Shown in pieces: positions 1 through 5,269 of a stretch of DNA of 5,269 nucleotides. Location of the stretch: the NCBI GenBank assembly GCA_964586865.1, contig CAZPJM010000345.1, forward strand, positions 1-5,269. The letters are read 5' to 3'. Below the pieces are notes generated by a model that saw only the letters and a program-made list of their open reading frames with translations, did not search any database and was not told where the DNA came from. Source of the DNA: REDI01 sp964586865. GTDB lineage: Bacteria; Myxococcota_A; UBA796; GCA-2862545. The position numbers and the translations under genes are program-made. Positions within the stretch are counted from its first letter, which is position 1; each line of letters starts with the position of its first letter.

Positions 1-72
1 CCCGCCCCGGAGCCCTCCGGGCCGCCGCTGCCCTCCTCGCCGGCGCCCGGGCGGAGCTCCGAGGCGCGCCAG
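1..72 (+). other. Open leader upstream of the RidA-like gene
   Basis: No gene is assigned here. The frame of the downstream RidA-like gene stays open through this stretch to the window edge, reading as a Pro/Ser/Ala-rich sequence with no ATG or GTG before position 73. The other two plus-strand frames also lack stops here, so the stretch could equally be the 3' end of an upstream operon gene, a spacer, or an N-terminal extension. GAGG at 61-64 sits 8 nt before the GTG at 73 and supports a start there. Confidence 0.4.
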
Positions 73-498
73 GTGCGCACCGACACGGCCCCCGCGCCCG
101 TCGGTCCCTACCCGCACGCCCGTCGCGAGGGGCCCTTCCTGTTCCTGTCGGGCATGGGCCCGCGCCAGCCCGGCACCGACGCCATCCCGGGCGGCCCCAT
201 CCGCGACGCGGACGGCTCCCCGCGGGACTACGACGCCGCGGCCCAGACCCACGCCGTCTTCGACAACATCGCCCGCGTCCTCGAGGCCAGCGGCGCCTCC
301 CTGGAGCACATCGTGGACGCCACCTGCTTCCTGGTGGACATGGACCGCGACTTCCAGACGTTCAACGCCGTCTACAAGGAGCGCCTCGGCCATGTGGGGG
401 CCACCCGGACCACGGTGGCGGTCTCGGCCCTGCCCACCCCCATCGCGGTGGAGCTGAAGGTGGTGGCCCGGGTCGACGGGGCCCAAGATGGCGACTGA
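73..498 (+). CDS. amnD: RidA/YjgF-family protein, probable 2-aminomuconate deaminase
   Basis: The 141-residue protein belongs to the RidA/YjgF family of small trimeric imine and enamine hydrolases. The opening APAPVGPYPHA, the LFLSG strand, the FDNIARVLEASGASLEHIVD helix region and the closing TRTTVAV...VELKVVARV are those of the 2-aminomuconate deaminase branch. That enzyme turns 2-aminomuconate into 4-oxalocrotonate and ammonia in the cytoplasm, late in aerobic tryptophan or 2-aminophenol breakdown. R112 and E127 lie 15 residues apart, the same spacing as the substrate-binding Arg105 and Glu120 of E. coli RidA. Length matches known deaminases (about 142 residues). The start is GTG with GAGG 8 nt upstream, though the frame is open further left. 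The gene overlaps kynB by 11 nt, which supports the kynurenine assignment. A general RidA role in clearing reactive enamines is the alternative. Confidence 0.82.
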   Translation: MRTDTAPAPVGPYPHARREGPFLFLSGMGPRQPGTDAIPGGPIRDADGSPRDYDAAAQTHAVFDNIARVLEASGASLEHIVDATCFLVDMDRDFQTFNAVYKERLGHVGATRTTVAVSALPTPIAVELKVVARVDGAQDGD

Positions 499-1135
499 GA
501 CCCGCGAGCCGGCCTTCGTCCTGGACATCTCGCCGCTGGTCTCCCCCCGGACCGCCGTGTGGCCCGGCGACGTGGCCTACCGGCGCGACGTGGCCCTCTC
601 CATCGCCGCGGGGGCCCACCTGGAGCTGTCCAGCATCACCACCACGGTCCACGTGGGGGCCCACACCGACGCGCCCTCCCACTACATCGGCCACGGCGAG
701 GCCATCCACGCCCGGGATCCGGCCCGCTACGTGGGCCCCTGCCAGATCGTCCACGTGGACGTGGCGCGCGGCGAGCGCATCCGGCCCCACCACCTGACCG
801 TCCCCGTCGAGGCGCCCCGGGTCCTCTTCCGCACCGGCACCTTCCCCGATCCGGAGCACTGGAACAGCGACTTCGCCAGCCTCTCGCCGGAGCTGGTGGC
901 CCACCTCCACGACCGCGGCGTCCGCCTGGTCGGGCTCGACACCCCGTCCGTGGACCCCGAGGACAGCAAGGCCCTCGAGAGCCACCACGCCATCGCCGAG
1001 CGGGACATGGCCATCCTCGAGGGGGTGGTCCTGGACCACGTGGCGCCCGGGCTCTACACCCTGGTGGCCCTGCCCCTCAAGCTCGACGGGGCCGACGCCT
1101 CGCCGGTGCGGGCCGTGCTCCTCCCGTTGCCGTAG
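488..1135 (+). CDS. kynB: Kynurenine formamidase (arylformamidase), KynB/cyclase family
   Basis: The 215-residue protein hydrolyses N-formylkynurenine to kynurenine and formate, the second step of tryptophan degradation, in the cytoplasm. It shows the cyclase-family pattern: DISPLVSPRTAVWPGD at residues 13-28, then the metal-binding HVGAHTDAPSHY at 55-66 (ligand candidates H55, H59, D61), then GLDTPSVDPEDSK at 149-161 and the ESHHAIAERDMAILEG segment with H166/H167 and E178 as further active-site candidates. The TPS(V/L)DPxDSK plus HH pattern is what separates KynB from other members of the cyclase family. Length is normal for the family (about 210). The ATG lies inside the end of the upstream deaminase gene, with GGGG 6 nt before it, so the two genes are probably translationally coupled. 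No kynA or kynU is in the window; they may lie to the left. Confidence 0.9.
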   Translation: MATETREPAFVLDISPLVSPRTAVWPGDVAYRRDVALSIAAGAHLELSSITTTVHVGAHTDAPSHYIGHGEAIHARDPARYVGPCQIVHVDVARGERIRPHHLTVPVEAPRVLFRTGTFPDPEHWNSDFASLSPELVAHLHDRGVRLVGLDTPSVDPEDSKALESHHAIAERDMAILEGVVLDHVAPGLYTLVALPLKLDGADASPVRAVLLPLP

Positions 1136-1209
1136 GAGCCGCCACCCTGCTTGGGATCCGGCGGACCGGCTCGGCCGCCTCCCTGTTCGAGCAGGCCCAC
1201 GGCCTGTAC

Positions 1210-1234
1210 CCTCGGGATCCCCGTCTGCCCGAGG
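1210..1234 (+). promoter_or_regulatory. Inverted repeat covering the likely ribosome binding site
   Basis: CCTCGGG at 1210-1216 is perfectly complementary to CCCGAGG at 1228-1234, with an 11-nt loop between. The right arm contains GAGG (1231-1234), the best Shine-Dalgarno candidate for the ATG at 1240, five nt away. In the transcript this would form a 7-bp, mostly G-C stem hiding the ribosome binding site. In DNA this rich in G and C such a stem can arise by chance. Confidence 0.35.
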
Positions 1235-1239
1235 CCCCC

Positions 1240-1686
1240 ATGGACGCCCTGGATCTACGCGCCATCGACTTCCACCTGGATGGTCCCGTCCCGGCCGACC
1301 CGGGGACGGTGGCCGCGGGCCTGGGGGACTGGCTCCGGGGCGAGCTGCAAGCCGGCACCCTCGACCACCCCGTCGTGGTGCTCTTCCACCGGGCCCACGG
1401 GATCCGCTACGACCTGCCCCGGGAGCTGCCCTGCTCGCTGGACGCGCTGGTCCGGGGCCTCCTCGCCCACCGACGGGCCGACGCGGTCGCGACGGTGGAG
1501 CCCCGGGACCGGACCTCGGTGCGGCTGGCGGTCGAGGCGGGTCGGACCCGGGTGGAGCGGGCCCTGGACGTGACGGACGGGATCACCCTCCCCGGCGCCG
1601 CCATCGACGGCCGCCTGCGGTGGCTGGGGCTCCCCGCCGAGGTGGACCTGCAGATCCTCCCCCCGGGCCCGCCGGCCGAGGCCTGA
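1240..1686 (+). CDS. Hypothetical protein, 148 residues
   Basis: I do not recognise this protein. It is 148 residues with no signal peptide, no membrane segment and no cysteine motif beyond a single Cys, so it is probably cytoplasmic and soluble. It begins MDALDLRAIDFHLDG, has a hydrophobic strand-like stretch (HPVVVLFHRAHGIRYDLP) around residues 44-61, alternating charged strands in the middle (TSVRLAVEAGRTRVERALDV), and a Pro-rich tail. Nearly every codon ends in G or C, which supports coding in this frame. The start is the ATG with GAGG five nt upstream. The frame stays open further left, but there it only shadows kynB. The gap of 104 nt after kynB is too long for tight coupling, though co-transcription is possible. 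It ends 31 nt before the 3' end of the convergent copper monooxygenase gene. Confidence 0.7.
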   Translation: MDALDLRAIDFHLDGPVPADPGTVAAGLGDWLRGELQAGTLDHPVVVLFHRAHGIRYDLPRELPCSLDALVRGLLAHRRADAVATVEPRDRTSVRLAVEAGRTRVERALDVTDGITLPGAAIDGRLRWLGLPAEVDLQILPPGPPAEA

Positions 1687-1717
1687 GCGCCATCGAGGCA
1701 CCGCCGGCGCGGCGCCG

Positions 1718-2977
1718 CTACTGGCCGATGGAGACCAGGCTGAAGGCGAAGCACATCTCTTCGTCGGTGCGCTCGCCGAACCGGATGGTCCGCGGCTCGT
1801 CGAAGATGCGATCCGGGTTGTCCGCTGAGTTGTCCCAGGTGCACTCGAGGTGGATCCGGTCGCCCGAGCCGATGGACACCGGCTCCTTCAGGACGTAGGA
1901 GAGCTGGTTGTCGAAGTCGTACCGACCCCGGGCGACACAGGTCTCGGAGCCGTCGCCGTGGGAGATCCAGGTACGGTAGGCGCTGCCCAGGATGTGCATG
2001 TGGGGGAAGACGGCGTGGACCCGCCCGGAGAGGCCGGCGGGCAGGGCGAAGCTGTCCTCGTGGGAGTAGGCGGGGTCGCCCGGCGGGATGGCGAAGTCGA
2101 AGGTCCCGAGGGGCACCATCCGCAGGGGCACGTCGACCTGATCGGCGGTGATGAGCTGGTAGCCGGAACGGTCGGTGAGACCGTCCACCTCGGGGCCGCT
2201 CCGGTAGTAGTGGAGCTGCACCACCAGCACCTGATCCTCGCGGATGAGGATGCCGCGGCCGTCCTCGAAGACGGTGGGCTCCATGCCCGGGGCCCAGCCG
2301 GCCACCATGCCTTGGAGGTCGCCGAAGGGCCCGCCGCGGCCCTCCATGCAGTCCACCCCCGCCGACGGGTCGTAGGAAGCGGGGATCCGGTCCCGGTCCA
2401 TGGCGAAGAGCAGGGCGTGGTGCACCAGGGCCGGCTCGCCCACGACGGGGTGGAAGCCGGTGATGAAGAAGTCGTCCTCCTGCCCGTGCTCGAGGGCGAA
2501 GCAGCGGTACTCGTTCCCCGGGTTCTGGGGATCGGAGAAGGCCGGGGCGTAGGGCTCGTCCATGAGCAGGGTCAGATCGGCCCGGTCGTCCAGGTCCATC
2601 GGGGGCGTCTCCACCGTGACCGCGTCGGCCGGGTCGCCCTCGGGCATGCCGTCCTCGACCCAGCTCCGGAAGGCCTCGAGGGAGGCGGGAGGCAGGGACA
2701 TGCGCTCCGAGCCATGGTAGTCGCGGCAGGTGGGATCGGCGGCGGGAGGCGGCATCTCGCCCTCGTCCATCCGGGCCAGCATGACCTCGGAGAAGGCGCG
2801 GACCTGGTCGAGGTCCGAGTAGTCGCCCACCCCGAGGCCGGCGTCGGTGTGGCAGCGGGTGCAGTGCTGCTGCATCATGGGGTGGATGTCGGCGTGCCAG
2901 GTGATCCGTTCGGAGCCATCCTGGGATGAGCAGCCGAGGAGTCCGGTGGCGAGCACGAGGAGCAGGGAGCGTGGCAC
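1718..2977 (-). CDS. Lipoprotein with cytochrome c site and copper type II (PHM/DBH-like) monooxygenase domain
   Basis: The 419-residue protein begins with a lipoprotein signal peptide (PRSLLLVLATGLLGC, lipidated C16), so it is exported and probably membrane-anchored. A haem-c module follows: CTRCH at 39-43, MPPP at 75-78 with M75 a possible axial ligand, and the W106..GMPEGDP ending usual for this type of domain. Residues from about 125 on match copper type II ascorbate-dependent monooxygenases of the peptidylglycine hydroxylase and dopamine beta-hydroxylase type. Visible ligand candidates are H186-H187 (HHALLF), H256 (QLHYY), H326 and H328 (HMHILG), and M408 (EEMCF). Together they account for both copper sites. 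Six other Cys (84, 159, 210, 347, 379, 409) could form disulfides. The reaction in this family is C-H hydroxylation by O2; the substrate here is unknown. The haem may pass electrons to copper, which is inference. The GTG start is fixed by the signal peptide and by GGAGG six nt upstream; the frame is open 117 codons further, but that part is a shadow. Confidence 0.88.
   Translation of the reverse strand: MPRSLLLVLATGLLGCSSQDGSERITWHADIHPMMQQHCTRCHTDAGLGVGDYSDLDQVRAFSEVMLARMDEGEMPPPAADPTCRDYHGSERMSLPPASLEAFRSWVEDGMPEGDPADAVTVETPPMDLDDRADLTLLMDEPYAPAFSDPQNPGNEYRCFALEHGQEDDFFITGFHPVVGEPALVHHALLFAMDRDRIPASYDPSAGVDCMEGRGGPFGDLQGMVAGWAPGMEPTVFEDGRGILIREDQVLVVQLHYYRSGPEVDGLTDRSGYQLITADQVDVPLRMVPLGTFDFAIPPGDPAYSHEDSFALPAGLSGRVHAVFPHMHILGSAYRTWISHGDGSETCVARGRYDFDNQLSYVLKEPVSIGSGDRIHLECTWDNSADNPDRIFDEPRTIRFGERTDEEMCFAFSLVSIGQ
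2936..2941 (+). promoter_or_regulatory. Candidate ribosome binding site for the small lipoprotein
   Basis: GAGGAG lies 4 nt before the GTG at 2946. It is a good match to the anti-Shine-Dalgarno sequence, with slightly short spacing, and is the main reason to choose this start. It lies inside the coding region of the divergent monooxygenase gene. Confidence 0.35.
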
Positions 2978-3527
2978 GGCGGGCCTCCAGTCCCGCCGTC
3001 CTAACCGATCCGGGCCCACCTCGCTGGTCCTGGTGGCGGGCCTCGCGATGGGCGCGGGCTGCGCGAGCCCCGAGGGTCCGCTGGTGCTGCCGGAGGACTG
3101 GGTCCTCGTGGACCCGGAGGACGATCCCTGGCCTGGCGTCCCCCCGGAGGCCGAGGCGTGCTCCCGCCGCGCCCTGCGGGTCGAGGTCGGCACCATCGAG
3201 CTGGATACCGCGGTCTGCGACTGGATCACCGCCACGGCCCCGGCGCGGATCGACGTGCGGCCGGGACGGGCGCTGGAGCTGCTGGCCTGGCACGCCCCGC
3301 TGGTCGCCGAGGACGTCGCCGAGGCCACGATGGGGGTGCGGACCGAGGCGGGGGCCGTGTGGGAGGTGGAGGTGCCGGTGCCCGCCGCCAGCGCCTTCTA
3401 CGATGTGCAGGTGACGGTGCCGGAGCGGGTACGCGAGGGGGACCCGCTGTACCTGCACGTGCACAACCACGGCAACAACAGCTACCGACTGGCCCACCTG
3501 CGCACGCTGGAGGACTTGGAGGAGTGA
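2946..3527 (+). CDS. Putative lipoprotein with His-rich HVHNHG motif, divergent partner of the copper monooxygenase
   Basis: The protein is about 193 residues. A basic stretch (RRPNR, residues 17-21) leads into a hydrophobic segment SLVLVAGLAMGAGC, so it is probably exported, with C39 the likely lipidated Cys. The lipobox is imperfect (GAGC, not LxGC). The mature part has an acidic Pro-rich linker (LPEDWVLVDPEDDPWPGVPPE), two Cys (72 and 91) that could form a disulfide, alternating beta-strand-like segments, and a C-terminal HVHNHGNNSYRL at 171-182 with three closely spaced His. I cannot name a family. Its place beside the copper monooxygenase suggests a partner or metal-handling role, which is inference. 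The start is uncertain: GTG at 2946 with GAGGAG 4 nt upstream gives a long 39-residue signal, but the next in-frame starts (GTG 3033, ATG 3048) would destroy it. The 3' end lies 16 nt before hsdM. Confidence 0.65.
   Translation: MASTRSRERGTAGLQSRRPNRSGPTSLVLVAGLAMGAGCASPEGPLVLPEDWVLVDPEDDPWPGVPPEAEACSRRALRVEVGTIELDTAVCDWITATAPARIDVRPGRALELLAWHAPLVAEDVAEATMGVRTEAGAVWEVEVPVPAASAFYDVQVTVPERVREGDPLYLHVHNHGNNSYRLAHLRTLEDLEE
2984..2988 (-). promoter_or_regulatory. Ribosome binding site fixing the monooxygenase start
   Basis: On the minus strand this reads GGAGG, six nt before the GTG whose first base is 2977. That start places a short basic n-region and a hydrophobic core directly before the lipobox LLGC, so the site decides the start of the monooxygenase lipoprotein. 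Confidence 0.75.
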
Positions 3528-3544
3528 TGGGGCCACACCCGTGA
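3527..3544 (+). CDS. Possible five-codon minicistron (MGPHP) linking the lipoprotein gene to hsdM
   Basis: The lipoprotein stop is TGATG (TGA 3525-3527, ATG 3527-3529). The ATG opens a frame of five codons, MGPHP, whose stop is again TGATG (TGA 3542-3544), sharing its A with the hsdM ATG at 3544. GGAGG at 3518-3522 lies 4 nt before the first ATG. Such a chain would let ribosomes ending the lipoprotein restart and then hand over to hsdM. The peptide itself is too short to carry evidence of function, and the arrangement may be chance. Confidence 0.25.
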   Translation: MGPHP

Positions 3545-4836
3545 TGGACCAGGCGGTGTGGGCCGCCCTCGAGGTGCTCCGCGACCGGCTGGACGCGGCC
3601 GGCGTCCGGGACTGGGTCCTGACGCTGGTGGCCCTCCGGCACCTGTCCGCGCGGCCGGACGCGCCCCAGGCGGCCCGATGGTCCCGCATCGCGGCAGGGG
3701 AGATCCTCGAGGCCATCGCCGCCCTGGAGGAGCACGATCCGGCCCTCCGCGGCGCCTTCCCGCAGCTTCCAGCGCTGGAGGGCAGCCGGCGGGACGACCT
3801 CGTGGCGGCGGTGGGGGCCCTCTCCCCGGACGGCGACGGGGATGTGCTGGGTCGGGCCTACATGTCGCTGGTGGCCATGCTGGCACGCGCCGAGGGCCGG
3901 CGGGGGGGACAGTACTACACCCCCACCTCGGTGGCGGACCTGCTGGTGGCCCTGGCGGCCCCGGTGGAGGGCGCCCTGGTGTACGACCCATGCTGCGGGA
4001 CCGGCGGGCTGCTGGTGGCGGCGGCCCGGGCGGGCGCCGAGGCGCTGGTGGGCCAGGAGCTCAACCCGGCGACCCGGCGGCTGGCCCGGCTGGCCCTGGC
4101 CGTCCACGACCGGACCCTGGATCTCGGGGAGCGCGCGGCCGACACCCTGCGCGACGACCAGCACCCGGACCTGCAGGCCGACGTGGTGCTCGCCAACCCC
4201 CCGTTCAACCTGGCGCGGTGGGGCGCCGAGGACCTGGCCCACGACCCCCGCTTCGCGCTCGGGACCGCGCCGGACGGCAATGCAAACCTGGCGTGGATCC
4301 AGCACGTGCTGGCCCGGCTGCGCCCCGGGGGCCGCGCGGCGGTGGTGCTGTCGAACGGCAGCCTCACGGTGCGGGCCGAGGCCGACCTGCGGGCCGCCCT
4401 GGTGGGTACGGGGCGCCTGGAGGCGGTGGTGGCCCTGCCCGATCGCCTGTTCCGCACCACGGCCATCCCGGCCTGCGTCTGGGTGCTGGGGCCGGTCAAG
4501 GACACGATCCTCTTCGTGGATGCCCGCCACCGGGGGCGGCGGGTGGACCGGTCCACCCGCGTCCTGGACCCGGACGATCGCGGGTGGATCGCCGGGCGGG
4601 TGCGGGCCCACCGGGACGAGGAGCGGGTGGCGCTGCCCGGCCAGGCGATGGCGGTGCCCCGGGAGCGGGTGGGCGCGGAGCTGGCACCCGGCCGCTGGGT
4701 GGGCGCGAGGCCGGCCACCGAGGAGGGCGCGGTCACGCTGGAGGCCGCGCTGGTCGAGGTGCGCCGCCTGTCCCGGGCCTCCCGTGAGCTGGAGGAGGCG
4801 CTTCTGGCGGGGCTCCGGACCCTGGAGGACGGGTGA
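3544..4836 (+). CDS. hsdM: Type I restriction-modification system methyltransferase subunit HsdM
   Basis: The 430-residue protein is the N6-adenine DNA methyltransferase subunit of a type I system. It transfers a methyl group from S-adenosylmethionine to adenine at sites chosen by HsdS, and would normally join HsdS and HsdR in a cytoplasmic complex. A helical HsdM N-terminal domain spans about residues 1-115. Then come GQYYTPTSVADLLV (122-135), the SAM-binding motif I DPCCGTGGLL (148-157), QELNP (171-175), the catalytic motif IV NPPF (218-221), and LRPGGRAAVVLSNGSL (259-274). It is shorter than EcoKI HsdM (529), mainly at the ends; the catalytic motifs are intact. The start is ATG 3544; an in-frame GTG at 3541 is equally possible. 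It lies 16 nt after a lipoprotein gene and its stop overlaps the hsdS GTG. Its codon use matches its neighbours, giving no sign of recent transfer. Confidence 0.95.
   Translation: MDQAVWAALEVLRDRLDAAGVRDWVLTLVALRHLSARPDAPQAARWSRIAAGEILEAIAALEEHDPALRGAFPQLPALEGSRRDDLVAAVGALSPDGDGDVLGRAYMSLVAMLARAEGRRGGQYYTPTSVADLLVALAAPVEGALVYDPCCGTGGLLVAAARAGAEALVGQELNPATRRLARLALAVHDRTLDLGERAADTLRDDQHPDLQADVVLANPPFNLARWGAEDLAHDPRFALGTAPDGNANLAWIQHVLARLRPGGRAAVVLSNGSLTVRAEADLRAALVGTGRLEAVVALPDRLFRTTAIPACVWVLGPVKDTILFVDARHRGRRVDRSTRVLDPDDRGWIAGRVRAHRDEERVALPGQAMAVPRERVGAELAPGRWVGARPATEEGAVTLEAALVEVRRLSRASRELEEALLAGLRTLEDG
4824..4828 (+). promoter_or_regulatory. Ribosome binding site for hsdS
   Basis: GGAGG lies 4 nt before the GTG at 4833. 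It sits within the last codons of hsdM and supports the GTGA stop-start overlap as the true start of hsdS. Confidence 0.55.
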
Positions 4837-5269
4837 GGTCGGGTCGGCATGCGCTGGGCGACCTGGTGACGCGGGTACGGACCCCCGCCGATCCCGCGGC
4901 GCTCCCGGGCCTCGTGGCGGGTCTCGAGCACCTGGTGGCCGGGCAGCTCCGTCTCGAGCTCCCGCCCGATGCCCCCAGCCTGCGCGAGGCCCACCGCTTC
5001 CGGGCCGGTGACGTGCTCTTCGGGGCGCTGCGGCCCCGATTCCGGAAGGTCGTCCTGGCCCGGGACGACGGCGCGTGCTCGCCCGAGATCCTGGTCCTGC
5101 GCCCCCGGAGCGGGGTGGACCCGGGCCTGGCCCTGGCCGTCCTGTCCCACCCCGACACCATCGCCCAGGCGGTATCCCTCGGGCGGGGCACCCGGATGCC
5201 CCGGGTCCGCTGGGAGGATCTGGCCCGGGTGGAGCGCCATCTCCCGGACCCCCACGAGGCGGGGCGGCT
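4833..5269 (+). CDS. hsdS: Type I restriction-modification specificity subunit HsdS, 5' part only
   Basis: The frame gives 145 residues with no stop before the window edge, so the 3' part is missing. HsdS recognises the DNA target through one or two target recognition domains and joins HsdM to the site. Features seen: LGDLVTRVRTP at 8-18, the GLEHL motif at 30-34, FRAGDVLFGALRPRFRKVVLA at 57-77 and the following CSPEILVLRP at 82-91, then GTRMPRVRWEDLARVERHLPDP at 119-140. These are the hallmarks of one target recognition domain and the conserved segment after it. The domain is compact. The GTG start overlaps the hsdM stop (GTGA) and has GGAGG 4 nt upstream, so the two genes are translationally coupled. 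The missing part probably holds the coiled spacer and a second recognition domain, which cannot be seen here. Confidence 0.88.
   Translation, partial: MRSGRHALGDLVTRVRTPADPAALPGLVAGLEHLVAGQLRLELPPDAPSLREAHRFRAGDVLFGALRPRFRKVVLARDDGACSPEILVLRPRSGVDPGLALAVLSHPDTIAQAVSLGRGTRMPRVRWEDLARVERHLPDPHEAGR

Noticed and set aside
559..1239. Upstream extension of the 148-residue hypothetical protein
   Set aside because: The frame is open across kynB but gives Arg/Pro/Gly-rich sequence there; kynB has clear catalytic motifs in another frame.
1136..1239. Promoter for the 148-residue gene
   Set aside because: TTGGGA near 1150 resembles a -35 box, but no matching -10 box lies at normal spacing, so no promoter is called.
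1705..1717. Possible bidirectional terminator between the converging genes (CGGCG, 3-nt loop, CGCCG)
   Set aside because: The stem is only 5 bp with no T-run on either side, and such short stems are frequent in this composition. The 31-nt gap shows no better hairpin.
2978..3328. 117-codon N-terminal extension of the copper monooxygenase
   Set aside because: It lies antisense to the divergent lipoprotein, is Ser/Thr/Arg-rich without a domain, and would bury the clear lipoprotein signal that starts at the GTG with GGAGG.
3541..3543. GTG at 3541 as the hsdM start in place of ATG 3544
   Set aside because: It adds one residue and cannot be excluded, but ATG 3544 is the stronger codon and fits the TGATG junction.
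1407..3716. Very long minus-strand open frame of 769 codons
   Set aside because: It runs out of frame with the monooxygenase gene and antisense to other supported genes. Its product is Arg/Pro/Gly/His-rich with no domain, as expected for a stop-poor shadow in GC-rich DNA.
714..4301. GGATCC occurs about seven times, more than a simple base-composition estimate of about two
   Set aside because: Most copies fall in codon pairs such as Arg-Asp-Pro or Gly-Ile-Arg. Spacing is irregular, so codon use explains it better than a functional site.
3226..5255. Long minus-strand frames opposite hsdM and hsdS
   Set aside because: They carry no recognisable motifs and are antisense to genes with complete methyltransferase and specificity-subunit motifs.

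Overview
The window is very GC-rich, uses GTG starts freely and almost always has G or C in third codon position. The mix of genes suggests a high-GC bacterium: a kynurenine-pathway pair, a cytochrome c plus copper monooxygenase lipoprotein, and a type I restriction-modification module. The copper monooxygenase lipoprotein points, as inference only, towards Myxococcota or a similar deltaproteobacterial-type lineage. No rRNA, tRNA, CRISPR array, transposase or attachment site was seen.

Left part, plus strand (73-1686). A RidA-family protein that looks like 2-aminomuconate deaminase overlaps by 11 nt with kynB (kynurenine formamidase). Both act in tryptophan breakdown by the kynurenine route, one early and one late, so they are probably part of a larger catabolic operon that starts left of the window. 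An unrecognised 148-residue protein follows after a gap of about 100 nt. A perfect 7-bp inverted repeat covers its likely ribosome binding site.

Middle (1718-3527). On the minus strand, converging with the block above, lies a 419-residue predicted lipoprotein. It has one CxxCH haem-c site followed by a PHM/DBH-like copper type II monooxygenase region in which all expected copper ligands are visible. Divergent from it is a smaller predicted lipoprotein ending in a His-rich HVHNHG stretch. The best start codons of the two make their 5' ends overlap by about 32 nt. Both probably act outside the cytoplasm and may work as a pair.

Right part, plus strand (3527-5269). hsdM (DNA adenine methyltransferase of a type I restriction-modification system) starts 16 nt after the small lipoprotein. 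A possible five-codon minicistron fills the gap, joined at both ends by TGATG stop-start overlaps. hsdM is followed by the 5' part of hsdS (specificity subunit), which begins at an overlapping GTGA and runs off the window. No hsdR is in view. The most interesting items are the haem-copper lipoprotein and its divergent partner, and the apparent translational chaining of a restriction-modification operon to a lipoprotein gene.
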